The notes beneath the pieces were generated by a model. The model did not search any database. It saw only the letters and a list, made by a program, of their open reading frames with translations, and was not told where the DNA came from. 64,000 bases of DNA from Nemania diffusa (Eukaryota > Ascomycota > Sordariomycetes > Xylariales > Xylariaceae): the NCBI GenBank assembly GCA_038501195.1, contig JBBPUQ010000007.1, forward strand, positions 310,001 to 374,000. The letters are read 5' to 3'. Made by a program: the position numbers and the translations under genes. Numbering within the stretch: the first letter of the stretch is position 1; each line of letters begins with the position of its first letter. This document shows, in pieces, positions 1-13,099 of this stretch.

Positions 1-120
1 CCTTGATAAATCATTCCGCAAACAACTCAACAAATCCCCTGTCGTAGCATCTCATCTCGTCTCATCTCTGCTCGTCTCTGCGCTCGCGAAGGAACCGAGG
101 CTCCGTTTCAATTGATTTTC

Positions 121-304
121 TTAGTGGCTCTATGTCAAATATGTCAGCTGGCTATCGGGTGATCCGATTCGTTCGACGCATCACTCACGCAGCAAGAGCA
201 CGAGGTGCTATAACAAGGAGGTTAGCCTGGGAATCTCCGGAACGAGGGAAAACGGTTTCTTGGACTTACCATTCCTGGCAAGAGCAGCAAGAGCAGGGAG
301 ACAT
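121..304 (-). CDS. metallothionein-like Cys-rich peptide, 20 aa, three exons
   Basis: Seen: ATG at 304. Exons 304-270, 207-189 and 129-121 join to 63 nt encoding MSPCSCCSCQECTSCSCCSH. Eight of the 20 residues are Cys (positions 4, 6, 7, 9, 12, 15, 17, 18) in C-x-C, CC and C-x-x-C arrangements. Both introns (208-269, 62 nt; 130-188, 59 nt) have strong GTAAGT/GTGAGT donors and TAG acceptors, and the second has a GCTGAC branch site. A TATA box lies about 150 bp upstream. Known: ascomycete metallothioneins are about 20-30 residues, Cys-rich, lack aromatic residues, and bind Cu(I) or Zn in the cytosol. Inferred: a metal-buffering peptide. No family signature beyond Cys density can be claimed at this length. 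The gene is too short for ordinary ORF calling, and the long ORF on the opposite strand is its shadow. Confidence 0.68.
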
Positions 305-451
305 GGTGTCGGTTTGGGGGGTGTGTAAAATTGGATGGAGCTGGGCTCTGAGTGTTGATTGGAAGGCTTGGTTTGAGCTGGGGTGACTGTAATGCTTAGC
401 TTGGTGTGTCGGGTGAAGAATTGAGAACCCCTTTGGCAGATGGGAAAGCCT

Positions 452-460
452 CCTTATATA
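452..460 (-). promoter_or_regulatory. TATA box of the metallothionein-like gene
   Basis: TATATAAGG on the minus strand, 148 nt upstream of the ATG at 304. Spacing allows a leader of roughly 100 nt. A clear TATA element fits a short, inducible, highly expressed gene. I did not identify a convincing metal-response element. Confidence 0.5.
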
Positions 461-479
461 CACCGGGGAGGCCATAAGC

Positions 480-3400
480 AAGCTAGTGTGCTCCTCCACG
501 CGTTGTTCCCATTACGTCCTATTAACTCTCCCTTCTACCCTTGCCCTTGGATCCCAGCCTGCTCGCCACCCAGCTCACCGCGATGTTCACATGCATGCCC
601 TCCGGTCGTATCTACTTGATTCCGAACATGTCAATTGGACGGCGCCCCAAGCGCGTAGGATTCTGATACAAAACGTGGGGGGAACATCGGTCCTTGGCCA
701 TCCCACGGGCGTTCACCCCCTCACATTCGTCAGCCCTGCATTGCGCTCTGAATGGCCCGATTCGCTCATCATAGAAGCCGGAACTGCCCGCTTCACACCA
801 CACCGGTCCCAATTCCAGGGCTCTTGTTGGCTTTGTGTGTTGTTTGATTTGGATCTTGACTACTGTTTGTCAAAGATAGCTATCCGACCTGTGCTGCTTC
901 GTCATCCGCAATGCGGGCGCCGTAGGCTGGCGTGTGATTAATACCACCATTGGTCGATATCTGATGATCTCTAAGCCAGTGACTAACAGCCAAGACAACT
1001 ATTATGCAGCCAAACCAAACAAGCATGTGTACTATTAGCCCTAGCTAAGGAGGAGTCGACCTTGCCTACTCTAGCTAAGAAACATGGGCTGAAATATGCC
1101 ATATATTTGCCACAGAAATCGCGCAGCTCGGCTCTCTACGCTAGGTGTGCGTCTTGCTTACGAGGAAGTTGCACAGGACCATGTTCTCATTTTGTCACTT
1201 TCTGTTACCACAAACATGTTGATTAATATGAGCGCAATTATGATCGATAGTTAGGTTTGCTAAACCCAACAAAATAATAGTCCTCACAAGGCCGTGGAAG
1301 GAGGTACCGAGATGAATGCCGAAGGATTAGACAATCATAGAATATGATCAGTAGGTAATTGGTCACGCATGATTGACGGTGGGAGGAACGGTGGGGGTAC
1401 GAGAACAGATGGTTATCCCCGGGGGAAATGTTAGCCTTCAACTAGAGAAAGTATAGCCGTCTATGAGATTGTTATGATACACATAGCTGTTGGGAAATAA
1501 TGACACAAGTAGATGGCAAGTTAAACTTCTAGTGAGTTCAGAGGCAACATACCAAACACGGACTTACAACTATAGATATTTGTCAAAGAAGATTCGATAT
1601 TAGGCAGGCATACGATCATACCAACTTCCCCGAAGCTTCTCATCACTCGTTAGACAATATTACAGGACTACTGAGGTACGGAGTCCATAGTGGTGATGAA
1701 ATAAATTAAAAATATATGGAAAAGCTTTTCTTTACACTCGTTGACATTCATGCTAGCGTTCTGCAGCCGCCGTATGACCTATTAGTGGAGCTGACTTATT
1801 ATTTCGGGGGTGAACGTGTACCTTGATGGCCACACATGAAGCAATCTCCATCTCTAATATCCACTTACTGTAAGATTTTCAGCGGGACCGTCCCGAATAG
1901 CTAGAGGATCAGGGTTAAGTTTTGCGATGTATTGCGTCCCTCCGCTGGCTAGCTTGTGAATCAAGGAGACAAGGCAGTCATGGGGAATTTGAGTTATTCA
2001 AAGAAAGCGTAAGAAACTATGCGTTTTGACCGTACGTACCCCCTAATACCCTAAAGTGAGGACTCCCGACAAGATTGCCCAAGAGAGAAGTAAATAATTA
2101 GGCTACTAAAAAGGAGTGAATATCGCTGGAAAAATACGACTAACTTGCGCTGGCAGTACTCCAAAGATGTAACTATAGCTAAACACTTCCTCAAGATTTG
2201 AGCAAACGAAAACGTAACCGCTTCATAATACGAAATTGTGCAAACTCGCAGTAAGAACCCCCAAATCGCGTCTGTCTACTAACGTAAAATTTACGAAAAT
2301 TAGCTATATGGGTTAACTAATCAATGCACCATGTTGACACCCTTATCTATACTGATCTTAGCCCAGTCCCGCATGACTAAGATGGTAATTCACTATTACA
2401 TAGATTCGTAGCTTCGACCAAATCGCTTGCCTAAAAGTTTGAATAGGGTACTCGTAATGAGTTCGTATGTGCGTATAGTTTGGGTTGAAGTCACTTCGTC
2501 GCCTAGATCTTATGTCTTTGTGTGACAGCTGTCTCAGCATAGAAACTTACAAAACTCATTACCTAACATCTTGTGTCAGTATTTTCGAAAGCTATGGTGC
2601 ATTAGAGGAGATGATTGCTAAAGTTTATTTGCCTCAAAGTTGCTCGTACGATGTTAAACATGGCGATGTCCCTTACATTGGCCTCGACCATTCAACTATA
2701 ACACTATATACCCCTACATTGAAGGGATCTCATGATTGTTGTTATGATTGACCTGAGGCGGTCAAGAACTCACCAGATCTATGCCAGTATAATGTGATTA
2801 ACAAGAAACCAGTTAAGCTCGTGCGACTGACCAATGCGAGGGTTGACATTGACGCAGCTGACAATTCATATCTCACTTCCGCCAGTTTCAAATATTGAGC
2901 ACTAAATATCGTATGCTGATCCTAGGATAGGAAAAGGGATGCATTTAATTCCAAACACAAACAAGGCTCTAAACCGGAATCTTTCCCTATACAATCGCAC
3001 CAAGTGTTACATAGAGGGTTTGCTCTCAGGGCGAATGAGAGGCTTACTACAGCCCAGGGGGCCAGGGGGTGTATAAACATAGATCAATAAATTCTTAGCC
3101 CTCCAGGTCCTCAATGGGGATTTAGGGATATCACACCCGCTAATATAGCGACCCTGAAGGGTTTGGTAATATAACTAACCAACTGGCACCAAGAAACCTA
3201 CTAAAGCTAGGTAATTCATAAAGGCCTTAACAATATACTTAAAAACCTTGCTTCATATTGCCCTCATAAGTCAATTTGCCAGTAGAAGGGTGAGCTCAGG
3301 GCGAGCTGACCTAGCCCCTATAGACTTCAGCCATGGCCGGGGCTCAGTCCATTGATAATTAACCAACGCCCGTAGTACCCTAGAGAGAACCCCAGGAGCT

Positions 3401-6004
3401 GGAGTAGTTTCAGTCTAATTACGCCAGTCAACATCTCTACACATCACTAGAGAATCAGTATAATAGCACCGCATACCAAGGCAGCTACCCGATCGCTCGC
3501 CGCTGGAATAGAACGTCTTGTATGCGTGTCATTTTCAAAACCCCTACGACGATGCAGCCTTCCTATGTCTAGCAGCTAGCGGGTACTAAGGGAGCAACCG
3601 AGATGGCGTTATCAGCGACGCAAGACCATTATTAAATCATCTCGATACACTACATCTCCAGGGTCTTGCGCGAGACTGATTTCAGCTTCCCGAAGTTGGC
3701 GTAATGGTTTAAGTCCTAAATCCCACGCCTATTTGAATTAACTCTGGATATGAAATAAAGACCTATTCGACATCGAGTCAGCCGAGCATTTCTGTCGATG
3801 GATTGTATCGGTCATTTCGCGCATATCTTACACTACGGGCGCCTACGTTAGCCTCAACAATACCCACGCTCAACGTGCAACCACACCGCTACCGAATACG
3901 AAAAGATGCGACTAGCGGAATTGGCCACTGCCAGACCGACATATGGCCTGTTCCGAACCGACATAGTCCCCACCATCGCCGTATTACTATCAGCCGTGCC
4001 GTCGGCGGCAAATCGACTTTGGCTCGTCCTCGGAGAAGCACCTCGTTCGAGAGGCCCGAGTCCAGCACCCCGATCAAGACAGTTTGATGACTAGACGATT
4101 TCCGACGTGTTCATGCACCTACGACATACCGCATCCAAAAATAACAAGACAGCGGAGAAATCCGCATGGAACGCGACATCGCAGAGACCCAAAGAAGCCG
4201 ACTCCTGGCCATCGTCCTCGACATGAGCTGTAATAGCGAAACACGACGTTCTCTGCTCATAACAAAGATGAAAAAGGAGGGACAAGTGCTTTGACAGTCC
4301 AAAATGGGCTTGCTACTAATTGGACCGGACTTTATAAATATACTATAGATTCTACGAATTAATGAGCGACTCTTTTGGCCGCTCTTCACCAAAGTAAAGC
4401 TCGGTCTCGTTTATCGGAGGAAATAGAAAATGGCCTGGTCTGTCCCAACTACGCGTCCTTTCGATATGTTCTTGTTATCAGGAGAAGTAAAATGCCTGCC
4501 GCAAAGGCCTAGCCAGAGAACATCCCACTCACCCCCGTAGGGCGGAACCAGGGGCTCTACCGAAGCTGGAATCCAATACTAAGTCGGGGATAGAGAAAGT
4601 GGATGGGTCTCATGGGCTTAGTACGTGACATCTGCGTATGCCCCTGTATCCACGAGTGGCTGTGTTAAAGCATGAGAACACCGCGCGAAGTTGTGTAGTT
4701 GATCACGTATCCTCACGTCCCAATCCGCATCGTCTTTTGGAATTAGGGCAGACGTCAAATTGCGCCGCATTACTCTATCATACAACTAGATTATTTGTGC
4801 TAATATAAGAGACGATGATTTCAGGCAATCCTACTCGCGTGCAGCCAAGCCGGATTGTAAGCCCACTGGTATACGAGGAACAGCGCGATAGCGGCGCCAA
4901 AAACTAGGAGACCTAGGCTCGAAGGCCAGCGCAACATAGATACAGAAACTATTGAAACTCTTGCACTACATCTATATATTAAGTTATATCGAATTGAGCT
5001 GTCGATCACTCATCAGTTTGGGGAGGTGTTGAAAAGACAGTAAAGTGATGGTGAATAGAAGTGGGAGAATGGACATTCCACATGACTAGGCTGAGTGGCT
5101 AATATGTGTCTTTGCAACAATGTGGGTTGGTTTGATGTACTGACAAAACATCCTTTTGCACATGGAGTTGTTGAATAAAGAACATTCACATGATATAAAT
5201 CATCATTAGACTTGTTTTCCAGGTCTCGGTGCGTAGTGAGCTATAGAGTATGTAAAAACGTTGAATTTCGCAAATTCTCACGTAGAATACCTAGGTAGGT
5301 AGCTGAGTGAAGATATAAGCCCCCGAAGAAGCATGCCAGTTGTTCATGCAGTTATATTTCTTGAAAATAAATGTTGGTTTCAACAATATATTGAAAGTTA
5401 TACTATTGGCTACAATAACACACTACAGGCTTGGCGTTGGAGCTAGGACGAATATAGCAACCTAAGGTTTATAACTACCACGCCACCAGTACCTAAAGGC
5501 CAGGCTCCCTCTGTTGATCTCGCGCAGCCATTTATCGCAACTCTATTTTCTCTACGACGATTATACATATAATCGTACAACTAGCATTAATCAATAAGGT
5601 TTGTAATTGCGCATCATACAAACCTGGTAGAGCTAATATAGATGCTACTGATAAAAGTTATAGAGTGCATATAACATGCGCGATGTGTAAAGTGCGTAGG
5701 GTAGAATAAAATATGCAGCGATGTGTGTGGCGTTATGTGTGGTGTTTTGTAATATAAGCCCCCCCCCTCCTTCCACCCCTCTCCCCTCACCCTCATGGGC
5801 CATGTGGTAAGCATCAATCACCGGAAAGCAAAATAATAGATATAAGTTTATCTCAAAACTTGTCTAGTTAGCTAAATAAGCCATTGCCTAAAGGGGGCTA
5901 TCAAAAATAAATAGAAAAATTCATCCTAGATGTGCTAGACTAAGCTTAATCAATAATTTCCCCGTGTCTCTTGGCGCTTGATCACCCGCATTGGTAACAT
6001 CATC
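480..6004. other. 5.5-kb gene-poor interval
   Basis: No convincing gene. Open frames here (for example 486-941, 2485-2751, 3803-4392) lack recognisable domains, and several begin only at non-ATG codons. The DNA is moderately AT-rich and stop-rich in all frames. This would fit old, mutated repeat sequence, but I could not recognise any transposon protein in it. Confidence 0.4.
5759..5794 (+). repeat. polypyrimidine low-complexity tract
   Basis: An almost pure C/T stretch (polypurine on the other strand) that begins with nine consecutive C and is interrupted by two A residues. No associated gene. Confidence 0.6.
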
Positions 6005-9000
6005 TCATCGCTTCTCCTTGCTCCTCATAAGCTTTTGCCAACGAGATGTGGTTGGCTGTGCTTCATTATTGTGCTCTATTCCAAAACCCCCAAGCGAGAA
6101 AAAGTCTAGGGGACGTCTTCTTGGTCTTGGTACGCCAACTGATGATCCCTGGGCCTCTAGTTCCCATTTACTGGGGCGCGGCGAATCGGTAAGGCTTTCT
6201 CTGGGTCGTGCGGAAGGACCTTCGCCAACTTCCTGGTCTTCTAATTCAACACTAGATATGCGACGCAGAGAAGTTGGATGGGAAACTATTTGTGCGCCTC
6301 GTGTTGGTGAGAGGGGACGGTCATGCGGGCCGGAAGGGACTTCTGGTAATACCAGAGGAACGTGATCTTGGAGATGCTTTGACTGAAATGGTACTATCTG
6401 GAGGGACACGCTATTTGGGTCGTATGACTCTCCTGTTGTATCCTCTCCAATGAAGTCGGGCTCTCTCGGCCTGGGGCGTAAATCTGCTTGTGACAGAACC
6501 ATGGATTGTATACGCATTACCACTTCAGCGTCCGGCTTGACCAAGAACTCCCATAGTTTAGGTAAGATGATAGCACCATCCAGCATTAAGACATAGTGCC
6601 CAGCTTGTACATCTGGCCCTATGTCATCGATATTGCGGAGGGTCTGCTTTATAAGGGCTTCCATATCCTGACACATCAAATCAGCTATTGCATTGAGATT
6701 TCTCTACTGTCAGCAGCACTCACCCCCCAAGTTCTGCATGCTTCAAATGGAAATACAAATTTCCGCCCTAGAGCATCTTCAAAGTGAAGGAAGCTAGGGG
6801 TACAAGCCTGTATTTGGGCCTCATCGGCAGCCCATTTCCTAATCTCGTTTTCCGATTCCTCTTGCTGTTGTTTTCTGGCTTCGGCTTGTACGCGCAAGTC
6901 ATCCTCAAGCTTTGATCTTGATTCCATCTCCTAGAGTACACACACTAGTAAGTAATAGTATTGAAAATTGGATGATGGGCCTAAAACGAATGTATTCGAA
7001 ATATGAATAGCTTGCTGTAATACAACGCTGCCTAATCCAAGGGAAAACTCACCAATATTTGCAGTTCTTGCCTATCAGCCTGGGTTTTGACTTCCTGCTC
7101 ACTTTTTTCCCGTACTTCCTTTTCAATCTTTTCTGCAACTTCGATCAGTTTCTGTGCAACTTTAAAGCTCTCTTCCTTTTTCTTCTTAGATATCGTAGCT
7201 TCAGCTAGCGCGCTTTCTTCTGGTTTGTTTGTTGTCAGTGCGTGCTCTTTTTTGGCTGCCTCTTGAAGGATTCTCTGCTCCCCTTCTCTTCTGCGAATGA
7301 ATTCAGCTTGCATCTCTTTCTCAAATAACATTTCTCTGACGGCTGTGCGCATTGCCTCCTGCTTGGCCTCAATCAAAGCTACCTTTTGATCTATTTCAGC
7401 ACTCTTAGCTGCTTTGACGGCTGCAAGTTCTTTTGCATGCTTATCGCGCTCTCGCTCAGCTGTCTGACGTGCAGAATCCCTTTCGTTTTTAAGTTCAATA
7501 GCATGCCTTTCACGCTCGAGCTCGCGCTCATGCTCACGTTCATACCACCGTTCACGCTCACGTTCATGTTCGGCATATCTGTCCCGCTCACGCTCGCGCT
7601 CTAACAATTGGCGTGCCTCAGCAGCACGCTTCTCAATCTCAATCTCGACAGTGCGTTTTTCCCGTTTCAGCTTAGCAGCATGTCTTTCACGTTCAATCCT
7701 ACCAGAATACTTTCCAAGCTCAACTTCAATCTTAACCTCATCTTCGGTGGGGCTTTTATCCTCACGCTCATCCATTTGGCGCGTATGCCTCTCCTCTGCC
7801 TTTTCACGCTGTGATTCTTGCCTTTTCGGTACTTCATCTCCTTTGCTCTGCCGCTTTTTGAAGTATCTTCTTGGTTGTGGTTCTGTTCCACCATTCAACG
7901 GCCTATTAAAACGGTCCTTCAGCCGCTTCATATCGTATTCCATTTCTTGTGATCCTTTACTTGGAGCTACTATATTGGCAGCCTGTTCGTGGCGTTGTGA
8001 GCGTTGAAAGTTGAAACTTGGCGTTGATTCTGATGCTTCCTCCTTGGACTCTATGGGCCGTGCTGGGGGAAGATGCGATTGGTGCGAATCTTGGATTACC
8101 TGGCTTTCTAGCTTTTTGCCTTCTTGTCCCTTGTCAGTAGAACTATGATTGGTCTGTGCCAGCTGTTTCTTGTTGTTATAGGCTAATTGTTGGCCAACCC
8201 AGTCCGAAAGTTCTGGCGACTTTTGTAAGATCTGTTCCAAAAAGGCTTTGTCCATATTACGGTAGTCTGGTATGCTCTTACGGAGATTGTAGCAGATCCC
8301 ATGGAGAGATCTATCTTCCAATTTGTACATGATCATTGTGATGACCCATTTCCAATGGGGATCAAAAAATTCTGGAGTATCCAATTTCGCTAGCAGGCCT
8401 CTTATTTCGGATTTCAGTGTCTCTCTTTCTTGGGCTGTCTTCGTGATGAGATATCTTGAAGCTAGGCTGTAGCCATAACCAACCAAATCTCCCTCCCCTA
8501 GTTGGAGCTCACAAAGCCGATCGAATTCTTGAATGGGATTTGCTGAAAGTCTGATAAGCTCTTGGAGGGCTAGAATCTCGGTCCTAATATCTTTAAAACT
8601 CTTCGCGGCTCGAGAGACTAGATTGGCAGAATCCTTCTCCTTTGAGGGGATTTCACTCGACGCCCAATATGGCGTTTCCGTTCCATTTGGCACATATATG
8701 GGTAACTGGGAAGGATCTGCGTAAAAGTAAATTCCTCCTGACGATTCCAAGCGGCATACTAGAGATGAAATTGCGTTGCGACTAGCAACTTCTGTGAATC
8801 GAGAGTGTGCAAGCAAGAATCGGAGATAAGGCCGAGATTGCATTTTCGTAGGATCATGCTTAAAAATAAGCAATGCTTGAGGCGTGCATAGTTTCATGAT
8901 TTCCATAATTTGAGTGGCCTGGCTATGGATCGGTTCAAGAACAATGTGTGTTAAAATGCTGAGAAGAGCGAGAGTTGTTGGCGGGTCATATTCGTTGCCA

Positions 9001-10351
9001 GTTTTGGACCAGTCCGATATAACAGTTTTGAGGCTAGGGACTAAATCAGTGCCGAATATCCCGTCTAAAATTAATTCTATGTCTTTGATGTCCGCCATAA
9101 GAACGAGTAGGTCATGGAAATCCCATATTCGCCGCTCACGTAACAGTATGTCATAAAGACGCTTCAAAACGGTCGGCAATGTATCCGCGACTTTTTGACC
9201 GTATACCAACCATTCTGTATTCAAGGTAGGACTATCAGTGAGTTGGAGAATGAGGGCAAGCGTGTGAATCTAAAGACTTAGCTTAAATAACTACTTTTGG
9301 GGGGGGGGGGGGGGGGGGGGGGCATTGGCTAGATACTCACTTCAGTTGAACCAACTGACCTTGCATCTGCCAAGCCATCCAGTATTTGAGCCACTTCCTT
9401 GAATAGTGCAGACACATTACCCAAAGCTTCTAGGGTGTGGCGTTTAGCGGATAGCTGCATGAGGTCCCAATTAATCCGCAAGATATGAAGGTCTTTGGAG
9501 TAGGGAGATCTGGTTCCGAGATCATGAAGAAGATCGCCTTTAAGGAGAGTTACACTTCTGAACTTTCCTTGCTGAAGGAGGAGACCTGCATGTTGCACTA
9601 AAACATATGGATTCTCTAAATGCCACTGAAGACTTCCCTCTAAAAAGTCTTTGGCAACTGCGAATTGCCCCAGCCTCGAGAGCCGTGCTAGTTCTTCTAT
9701 TTGGTCTTCTAAATCTTGCTGGAGATCAAGCTCGAGGTGTACAGTTAGATCACCAGACTCGGGCGTTAGGAGACCGTCAATCCTTTGGTCGGTTAACTTC
9801 GAGACATAACCCTGTTTATCGTCCCTCGCCGCGATGTTGACCTGCCCTCCCTCGGAGTGATTATGCTTTTTGGTTGGCTCCTCGTACTCGGTTTGAATAG
9901 GTGGGGCTATCCCGTGTCCTTCGATATTATCAGGTATCTTTCGACGTCGAACGTGGGCATGCCTGGAGGAGCGGCTAGACTGGCCCCGTTTTTCATCCCT
10001 TGTATCAGTGCTGACCTGCTCTCCATCGGATTCATTGCTCGCTTTAGCTCGACTCTTGTATCCGGAATGAGCGATTGGCTGTATTTGGTTGTGTTCGGCG
10101 TCGGAGATATTTTGACGAGGATCATGGGTAGGCTTAGGGAGGGGGTAATGTGGGATGAAAGGGTTCGAAGAATAAGGGGCTATCTCTTTCCCCTTTACAT
10201 CTGGATCTGTATCATAAGCCTGGTACCACTCGTTGGAGCCCGAAAGAGGCATCTCGGCTCGGGTGGGGGTTTGCGTTTGAGGCTGTCGGGTCGGCCAATG
10301 TTCATTTGCTGTCTGCGCACACTGTTCGCTAGTACACTCGAACCCCGCCAT
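6005..10351 (-). CDS. coiled-coil protein with C-terminal fungal ubiquitin-like domain, 1,365 aa
   Basis: Exons: 10351-9341, 9269-7053, 6930-6724, 6667-6005, with phase-compatible GT-AG introns. The N-terminal ~200 residues are polar and low-complexity. About 205-300 is helical repeat sequence (LEDQIEELARLSRLGQF, then DNPYVLVQ-like segments) as in a conserved fungal family of unknown function. About 335-700 is helical. About 780-1010 is a very long charged coiled coil rich in ERER/EREHE. About 1120-1200 matches the fungal ULD-type ubiquitin-like fold (FEDALGRKFVFPF, MEALIKQTL, GHYVLMLDGAIILPKLWE, FLVKPDAEVVMRI), split by an intron. The tail is disordered. Role unknown; proteins with this domain are common in filamentous fungi, sometimes in signalling-type architectures. 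It is divergent from the 10625 gene with 273 bp between start codons. The first intron contains a 24-bp G/C homopolymer. Confidence 0.8.
9299..9322 (+). repeat. (G)24 homopolymer inside an intron
   Basis: Twenty-four consecutive G residues on the plus strand (C on the coding strand), within the 71-nt intron 9270-9340 of the ubiquitin-like-domain gene. The tract makes up about one third of the intron. It is likely length-variable, and its exact length may be an assembly estimate. Confidence 0.9.
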
Positions 10352-10624
10352 TACAATGATGTAGCTCTAAACTCCATTATTAGCAGGGAAGGCATAGCGA
10401 TGTAAAATAAATGAGAGATGAGAAGTTGACCTCTGATAAGCATAGTCGGTTATGTCGGGAACGTAAAATACGTGGCTGAAGATATGCACGTAGATAACCG
10501 CGATCAGTTCCGGTTGGGGGGCGAAAACCCCGCCCACCAGCCATCATAGTAACATCTGTATAATGAGACCGGCCTTGAACAAATCTTCAACTGTACCACC
10601 ATCAAATTCAATAGACCCATCAGC
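10352..10624. promoter_or_regulatory. shared divergent promoter
   Basis: 273 bp separate the start codons of two oppositely oriented multi-exon genes. This must contain both 5' leaders and promoters, so shared regulation is plausible. No specific factor site was recognised. Confidence 0.45.
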
Positions 10625-12016
10625 ATGGCCCAAGGTCTTGAGCAACCGGAAATAAGCGCCGTGACAAGATACGGACCGTGTGACGTCCAGCGATATGATA
10701 ATTTATTCCAAGCGTCTGTCGGCCAGAAACAAATTGGGAAAGTCCATGTGGATTGCAAATTCCTTTTCAAGAAAGCAAAATGGGGAACACTAGATAATCG
10801 CAAAGCCGGCATCATATACTTAGATTTGACATTCAGCCAGCCAAGTAACTACTGCTTACAAAGTGCCACGATTCAGGTCACCTTGGACGACCAGGACGGC
10901 TATTTAGCTCGAGAATTCCCAAATCGCAACAAAATGGCAACTCTTCAGATCAGAGAGTAGTGAGTATCTTTTTGAAGTTTATAAACCCTTCCTTAAACAT
11001 TACTAGTGTCAAGATTAACACCTCGATCTTGCGTGGTTGAGGCATATACTACCCCAGATCCGTATCTATATTCCACTCATGAATAACTCTCCAGCGCTAA
11101 TTGATGTAGTGGCCCACGCGAGATTATAGGCTCTCCGAGATTCGAAACAGTTGAAACTCATAACAAAGTCATGCCTGAAGTCGAGGTTGGGTCGATCGTA
11201 GGGGCCGGGGGGGTTGGGCATAAATCAGTGAAAAGGACCGTCAGAGACTTCTGGTGGAAGTTTGAAGGACACAAAAAAACGGGTGACTTAACTGAGGCAG
11301 GGGCTAGGGCCGGGGCATACAAAGTTCTGCAGTGGAATATCACTGAGAATGAACTCCAACCTCAGCCGCTGCACAGCAATACCGTCCACACTGCGTTCTC
11401 CTTTGACCATGATGGCCAGCCCTTCCTCATGCACGTAGAAATCAGAGGGAAACTTAGAAAAAGGAGAAAAGAACTGCTTCATATTGTTAAGGGGGCCTTG
11501 GAAAAAGTGAGGTTTCCGCCTAATCTAACAAGCTCACCGCACACTACCACACTCATCCATTTCAGAGAACTGAGCAGGTTTACTACGCCTCTCGATGAGT
11601 TTGAGAAACGCCTAAACGAAGATATGCAATCTGACAACATGCCCCACCCAGTTGTAGTCCCAAATTTTCAAGAGCAAGCAACTTTAGAAGGCCAATCACC
11701 GGCGCTTGCCCAAGGACCTTCAGTGGACCCGCCTATCGAGGAGGATCAGCCACCTAGAGAGCAAGACCCTAAACCGCCGACGGTGGATGAATTGATGGCT
11801 CGATCTCGCAAGGTGTTGGAAGGTCCGGGACTCCCTATCAATACTAATGTCTCGGTTGTGGCACAAAATGACGATGGGCGAGGAGAAAACCCTGTTGAAG
11901 CAATATCAGGCCCTGATAGTCTTAAGGTAGATCGTGGAGTTGTTGTGTATCTGATAAAGATATGGATATTGATGATGCAAATAGTTGCAGGGTTACTGGG
12001 ATATGGGGACTATTAA
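10625..12016 (+). CDS. conserved fungal protein of unknown function with C-terminal tail anchor, 413 aa
   Basis: Exons 10625-10959 and 11110-12016. The intron has a GTGAGT donor, CTAAT branch and TAG acceptor, and the split codon gives Tyr followed by GPREIIGSPRFET. I recognise the general pattern (YGP-x-x-x-x-G-P/S-P-R, then a Gly-rich G-A-G-G-V-G-H-K stretch, then YKVLQWNITENE) from uncharacterised filamentous-fungal proteins; no domain name is known to me. Residues ~1-240 look beta-rich and folded, and ~260-380 is acidic, Pro-rich and probably disordered. The last ~25 residues (VVVYLIKIWILMMQIVAGLL) form one hydrophobic helix ending six residues before the stop, typical of a tail-anchored membrane protein facing the cytosol. 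There is no signal peptide. It is divergent from the ubiquitin-like-domain gene. Function unknown. Confidence 0.75.
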
Positions 12017-13099
12017 AGATCAAATCAGCAACCAACTAGGAGGCAAGGCCATGTTGTACTAGTCCTAGCAAGCCAGGCTGGCTGTTGACGTTCCTGGTAG
12101 ATTGTTAATATCTTAAGGGGCTATGGTTACAAACGATCAATATTGGTAACAATTAGCATGTCGAGGTGCTGACGATGGACGTAATAAGAACATCAACGTA
12201 CTTTAGGAATAAAGTTTGTTCGCTTTAGGGGTCAGCGTGATTGCATAACCACGACTTATGTAGAGACAGGGTAAAACGGAACGTGTAAATTACACACACA
12301 GTACTCTAAAGGCCTTTCATGTATATGACGTGTTGGTACCCTGAAAATGACATATTTTCGCTTCATAGATCATTTTGTAGAGTTCCTGACTTATTATTAA
12401 TGCCGATTAAAGTGTAAACTACAACATTACTGCCGTGGTTGGTCTCTGTTGCTAAAGAAGGAGGAGGCATCATTTCTTTCACTTCTTTTACTTAGAAGAG
12501 AAACAGAAGATATTAGAACTACGGCAAAAGCAAGGTCATAATTTAGTAGCGGTAGGAGGTATTATACTATCTCTGCCTGAGGTTTAGGCGTGACGTATAT
12601 TACGGACAGTGACGGTTATTATACGCGATTACGTGAGCTCCGTGCTTCGACTGACAGTTCTAACCTAGCTCCGGCGCGAGCGAGCGAAAGGCCCCCTGCT
12701 TCTGTACATGAGGTTTCAGCGCAGTTCCAGACTTCAACCACGTTAACAGAGTCATTTACGTGTTGTGTATCGACATATTAAAATGTTCTGTACTCTATAC
12801 TAAAACTAGTTACTCGTGCCGAATTTTCAACACGAACTTCAATCACTTCGTCTAACTTTCGTAAGATGAAGTTCGCGTAAAGGTCTTGGGCTGTATAAGT
12901 TGGGGGCCTCCAATTTCGAATCCCAAAGTTTTCAGTCCTGGGGCTGCTACTGTCACGGAACAGAACTGCAACGCAAACCACAAACAACTAAAAGTAGAAA
13001 GCTTTTAAGGTGGAGATCTTGACTGCAGCTCTTATATATGGGACCGCGACAACTACACTACCTCTTTAATAGTTATCTGCAACGTAAAATTACGGGTAC
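12017..13099. other. intergenic interval without recognised gene
   Basis: Only short frames are present (12590-12781 plus, 12778-12987 minus), with no domain and no plausible splice structure. Confidence 0.4.

Noticed and set aside
486..941. 151-codon plus-strand ORF
   Set aside because: No domain and erratic codon use; it lies in the upstream region of the metallothionein-like gene.
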